The notes under the pieces are model-generated. The model was not told where the DNA came from, did not search any database, and was given only the letters and a program-made list of their open reading frames with translations. A stretch of 6,311 nucleotides of DNA from CAYUUR01 sp964510235 (lineage in GTDB: Bacteria; Patescibacteriota; Saccharimonadia; Saccharimonadales; CAYUUR01), in the NCBI GenBank assembly GCA_964510235.1, contig CAZEBF010000034.1, positions 1 through 6,311 of the forward strand, written 5' to 3'. The position numbers were made by a program, and so were the translations under genes. Below are positions 4,780-6,311 of this stretch, in pieces. Position 1 is the first letter of the stretch, and every line of letters starts with the position of its first letter.

Positions 4780-5424
4780 ATGAAACTATACTTGTCATCA
4801 TATCGGCTCGGTAATCACCCGAATAAGCTAAAAGAGCTTGTTGGTAAGACAGACGCAAAAGTTGCTGTCTGCATGAACGCCCTAGACTACTCAAATGATG
4901 AAGCTCGTAAAGAGGAGTCACTGAAGAATGAGTTGAACGACATGAAATCTTTGGGTTTTGTTCCTGAACAAATCGATTTACGTGACTACTTTGATAGTGG
5001 TAGTGTATCAGATAAATTACGAGAGTATGATGCTATATGGATTCGAGGAGGTAACACTTTTATTCTTGCCAAAGCTTTTAGACAAAGCGGATTCGATCGC
5101 GCATTTAATGAACTAGTCGTAACAAATAAGCTTGTATACGCAGGCTATAGTGCAGCTTTCTGCGTATTAGCTGTTTCGTTACATGGGGTAGAGTTAGTCG
5201 ACGATAAAGATGCCGAAGCCGAGCATTACAAATCGGGTGAGATATGGGCTGGCTTAGGTGCGATCGACTTCTATCCGATAGTTCACTTTAGATCAAATCA
5301 CCATGAGTCTGACGATGTAGAGAAGGAGTACGAGTATGTTATTCAGAAAAGTCTTCCGCATAAGACATTTAAAGACGGGGATGTCTATGTGGTCAACGAC
5401 TCATCTCAGCAGAGCTTAAACTAG
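4780..5424 (+). CDS. Peptidase E-like (family S51) serine hydrolase
   Basis: This 214-residue cytoplasmic protein has the layout of S51 peptidases. It has an N-terminal strand MKLYLSSY, the segment DAIWIRGGNTFILAKAF (84-100) matching the conserved GGNT, and the nucleophile elbow YAGYSAAF (120-127) with Ser124, where the family usually has GWSAG or GxSAG. PIVHFRSNH (166-174) supplies the likely catalytic His169, and FKDGDVYVV (about 197-205) is the typical C-terminal strand. Dipeptidase E cleaves Asp-Xaa dipeptides; other S51 members act on cyanophycin fragments. Replacement of the last Gly of the elbow by Ala leaves activity uncertain. It starts 2 bases after the racemase gene with no separate ribosome-binding site, implying translational coupling. 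Together the pair could release aspartate from peptides and racemise it (inference). A terminator follows 25 bases after the stop. Confidence 0.83.
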   Translation: MKLYLSSYRLGNHPNKLKELVGKTDAKVAVCMNALDYSNDEARKEESLKNELNDMKSLGFVPEQIDLRDYFDSGSVSDKLREYDAIWIRGGNTFILAKAFRQSGFDRAFNELVVTNKLVYAGYSAAFCVLAVSLHGVELVDDKDAEAEHYKSGEIWAGLGAIDFYPIVHFRSNHHESDDVEKEYEYVIQKSLPHKTFKDGDVYVVNDSSQQSLN

Positions 5425-5442
5425 TTGCAATTAGTTCTACTA

Positions 5443-5560
5443 TGGCCCTCCAATGAAAGAACCGTCTTCTTAGGCGGTTTTTTCATTGGTCGTCTGGAGC
5501 GGCTTGGTTCCTCGACTTGGATTTTCTGCAAGAAAATACAATAGTCGAGGGTTCGGTCGG
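5443..5560 (+). repeat. Direct repeat copy B
   Basis: Second copy of 3845-3961, beginning with the same TGGCCCTCCA from the tRNA-Lys 3' end although no tRNA body precedes it here. The upstream neighbour is the peptidase gene. The leader stem CCTCGACT/AGTCGAGG is at 5510-5517 with 5543-5550. The enclosed hairpin ATTTTCT-GCA-AGAAAAT is perfect in this copy and imperfect in copy A. Confidence 0.85.
5450..5489 (+). terminator. Intrinsic terminator of the racemase-peptidase operon
   Basis: Same design as the tRNA terminator: an outer CCAATGAAA/TTTCATTGG stem, an inner AACCGTCT/AGGCGGTT stem with a TCTT loop, and six Ts. Relative to the first copy, the innermost C-G pair has become T-A, a compensatory change that keeps the stem. 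Confidence 0.85.
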
Positions 5561-5621
5561 TAAGCTCGCTCGCAGGAGTTACACTCCGAGAACGAGTGAA
5601 ACCGTGCGTTGCCCCTCCTGA
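5490..5621 (+). ncRNA. Structured tRNA-T-arm-like element, copy 2
   Basis: The leader is nearly identical to copy 1, and the core has diverged while keeping its pairing. GAGGG (5547-5551) pairs with CCCTC (5613-5617), CGGT with ACCG (5558-5561, 5601-5604), GCTCG with CGAGT (5564-5568, 5593-5597), and GGAGT-TAC-ACTCC makes the apical hairpin (5575-5587). CTC before GCA and GAG after the hairpin can also pair. TACAAT (5537-5542) is in the same place as in copy 1. The 3' end GCCCCTCCTG is kept, but the CACTCC that follows in copy 1 is replaced by ACAGAAG. Function is unknown; the interpretations are as for copy 1. Confidence 0.5.
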
Positions 5622-5630
5622 CAGAAGTTC

Positions 5631-5663
5631 TGCGCCTACCAAAGGCACGTCGAGTCCCTCCTA
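5631..5663 (+). other. Possible fragment of a tRNA 3' half
   Basis: GCGCC-TACCAAA-GGCAC (5631-5648 region) looks like an anticodon arm with one mismatch. It is followed by GTCGAGTCCCTCCT (5649-5662), which equals the tRNA-Lys 3' part with eight bases of the T loop missing between two CGAG repeats. The base before the putative anticodon is A instead of U33 and no 5' half exists, so it could only be a relic. A chance resemblance cannot be excluded. Confidence 0.25.
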
Positions 5664-5758
5664 GAAATACACAAGTCGAGGGTTCGGTCACAAGGAGCTC
5701 TCGCAGATGCTTGCATCGAGAAACTGACGCGGTGTGCATTGCCCTTCCTGGACCTCCA
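5664..5758 (+). ncRNA. Structured tRNA-T-arm-like element, copy 3
   Basis: This copy lacks the long leader but keeps AGAAATAC and then GTCGAGGGTTCGGTC (5675-5689). GAGGG (5678-5682) can pair with CCCTT (5742-5746) through one G-U. CAC/GTG (5689-5691, 5732-5734) replaces CGGC/GCCG, and the apex is GATG-CTTG-CATC with flanking CTC/GAG and the GCA bulge. The AGTCA/TGACT-type helix of the other copies is not preserved. It ends GGACCTCCA, like the tRNA end. A terminator lies about 15 bases downstream, which would suit a short plus-strand transcript. Confidence 0.48.
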
Positions 5759-5772
5759 ATCCCGGCATGCTT

Positions 5773-5797
5773 AAACTCCTCTCAATGAGGAGTTTTT
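5773..5797 (+). terminator. Intrinsic terminator before the kinase gene
   Basis: The stem AAACTCCTC/GAGGAGTTT (5773-5781, 5787-5795) with a TCAAT loop and a run of five Ts makes a typical intrinsic terminator. There is no coding sequence immediately upstream. It would end read-through from the peptidase operon or an RNA made from the structured elements. Confidence 0.82.
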
Positions 5798-5800
5798 CTT

Positions 5801-5809
5801 TGGTATAGT
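5801..5809 (+). promoter_or_regulatory. Extended -10 promoter of the kinase gene, leaderless
   Basis: TGG-TATAGT is followed by exactly six bases (5810-5815) and then ATG, the same geometry as the racemase promoter. Transcription should start at the start codon. The -35 position lies within the terminator hairpin and has no consensus match. Confidence 0.6.
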
Positions 5810-5815
5810 TATCTC

Positions 5816-6311
5816 ATGGAAGAATTGAAAATAAAGCAACTTTTGCAGACTAACGGCATACAAGAAGCTGTTAGTATTCGTAAGATTGATGTTGGGTTTA
5901 CCAATACAGTTTTTAACATCGATAATAAGTACATACTCAAGATTTGTAGACTAAAGAGCAATGAAGCATTCTTCAAAAGAGAGGCACAATTATATAGATT
6001 CTTCAGTGACACCCTGCCGGTCCCGCAATTATTGAGATATGACGACTCAAGGTCGATTATCGACAATCACTACATGATCTACCCACTCATTGAAGGAGAA
6101 AACCTCTACAATGTCTGGCACACATTATCAGAAGAACAACGAAAAGATATCATTAGCCAACTGTGTGAAATATTAAAGCAAATCAACCAGACAGATATAG
6201 GTGCGCTACCTAATAACATGGACCTCGGAGATGGCACATCCTGGAAAGAAAAAATCCTGACCAAACTATACAAGTATCTAGACGCCGTCGACAAAATGGG
6301 TACGCTTAGTG
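5816..6311 (+). CDS. Aminoglycoside phosphotransferase (APH)-family kinase, N-terminal 165 residues
   Basis: The frame runs from ATG 5816 to the window edge without a stop. The visible part is the N-lobe and start of the C-lobe of a protein-kinase-like small-molecule kinase. IRKIDVGFTNTVFNID (21-36) is the glycine-loop equivalent, YILKICR (39-45) holds the ATP-binding Lys42, KREAQLYRFF (54-63) provides the paired Glu57, LPVPQLLRY (67-75) is typical of the family, and MIYPLIEGENL (87-97) is the hinge. The catalytic HxD and the DFG-like Asp lie outside the window. APH-family proteins phosphorylate aminoglycosides, choline, homoserine, sugars and others; the substrate cannot be inferred, and a resistance function should not be assumed. 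The gene is visibly A+T-rich compared with folD. Confidence 0.82.
   Translation, partial: MEELKIKQLLQTNGIQEAVSIRKIDVGFTNTVFNIDNKYILKICRLKSNEAFFKREAQLYRFFSDTLPVPQLLRYDDSRSIIDNHYMIYPLIEGENLYNVWHTLSEEQRKDIISQLCEILKQINQTDIGALPNNMDLGDGTSWKEKILTKLYKYLDAVDKMGTLS

Noticed and set aside
3845..5560. Composite transposon or insertion sequence
   Set aside because: There is no transposase, no terminal inverted repeats at the module edges and no obvious target-site duplication. The repeats are direct and tRNA-derived.
3892..5621. Integron attC sites in the strict sense
   Set aside because: The conserved ends do not match the GTTRRRY/RYYYAAC core and there is no integrase in view. Only the layout is similar.
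5421..5739. Two minus-strand open frames sharing MKKPPKKTVLSLEG with the frame near 3727
   Set aside because: The shared peptide is just the duplicated terminator read backwards. The frames cross structured non-coding elements and lack any domain.
3892..5758. CRISPR array as explanation of the repeats
   Set aside because: The copies are about 130 nt to 1.6 kb apart, unevenly spaced, of unequal length and without regular spacers or cas genes.
5816..6311. Aminoglycoside-resistance gene
   Set aside because: Only the N-terminal part is present and the family covers many substrates. Nothing seen here points to an antibiotic.

Overview
The window looks like a piece of a small-genome bacterium of the Patescibacteria (CPR), most likely Saccharibacteria (TM7). 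This is inferred from the mix of short membrane proteins (two TM2-domain proteins, a DUF5684-like and a DUF2752-like protein), divergent FolD, PyrE-like and MurI proteins, compact overlapping genes and apparently leaderless promoters. The standard genetic code fits every gene. The taxonomic call is moderate because no rRNA or other marker is present.

Layout. Positions 1-1830 carry a minus-strand operon read as folD, then an orotate-phosphoribosyltransferase-like gene with a degenerate PRPP loop, then murI (cut by the window edge). The genes overlap by 17 and 11 bp. Upstream on the same strand lie a 73-aa TM2 protein and a 161-aa DUF5684-like membrane protein (1906-2619). Divergent from these, on the plus strand, are a 156-aa TM2 protein with a proline-rich N-terminus and a DUF2752-like membrane protein (2794-3656). 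A 3' CCA-encoding tRNA-Lys(CUU) with its own promoter follows at 3778-3854 and ends in an intrinsic terminator.

The part downstream of the tRNA has an accessory character. The 3' end of the tRNA, its terminator and about 70 further bases (3845-3961) are repeated almost perfectly at 5443-5560. The two copies bracket a module of about 1.6 kb that holds a two-gene operon: an Asp/Glu racemase and a peptidase-E-like (S51) hydrolase. Each repeat runs into a structured non-coding element of about 70-85 nt. It begins with a tRNA T-arm-like strand (GTCGAGGGTTCGGTC) and ends in a matching strand (GCCCCTCCTGG). A third copy (5675-5757) is followed by a terminator and then by a partial aminoglycoside-phosphotransferase-like kinase gene. 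The three copies differ in sequence in their inner helices, but much of the pairing is kept by compensatory changes. They are therefore candidates for a structured RNA family or for a folded recombination site.

How it fits together. The left half is housekeeping: one-carbon metabolism, a PRTase-like protein, D-Glu for peptidoglycan, and small membrane proteins. The right half resembles a cassette region anchored on tRNA-Lys. Its modules (racemase plus peptidase, then kinase) share one orientation and have extended -10 promoters placed exactly 6 nt before the ATG, so their mRNAs should be leaderless. The base composition becomes visibly richer in A+T toward the kinase gene. No integrase, transposase or CRISPR array is visible.
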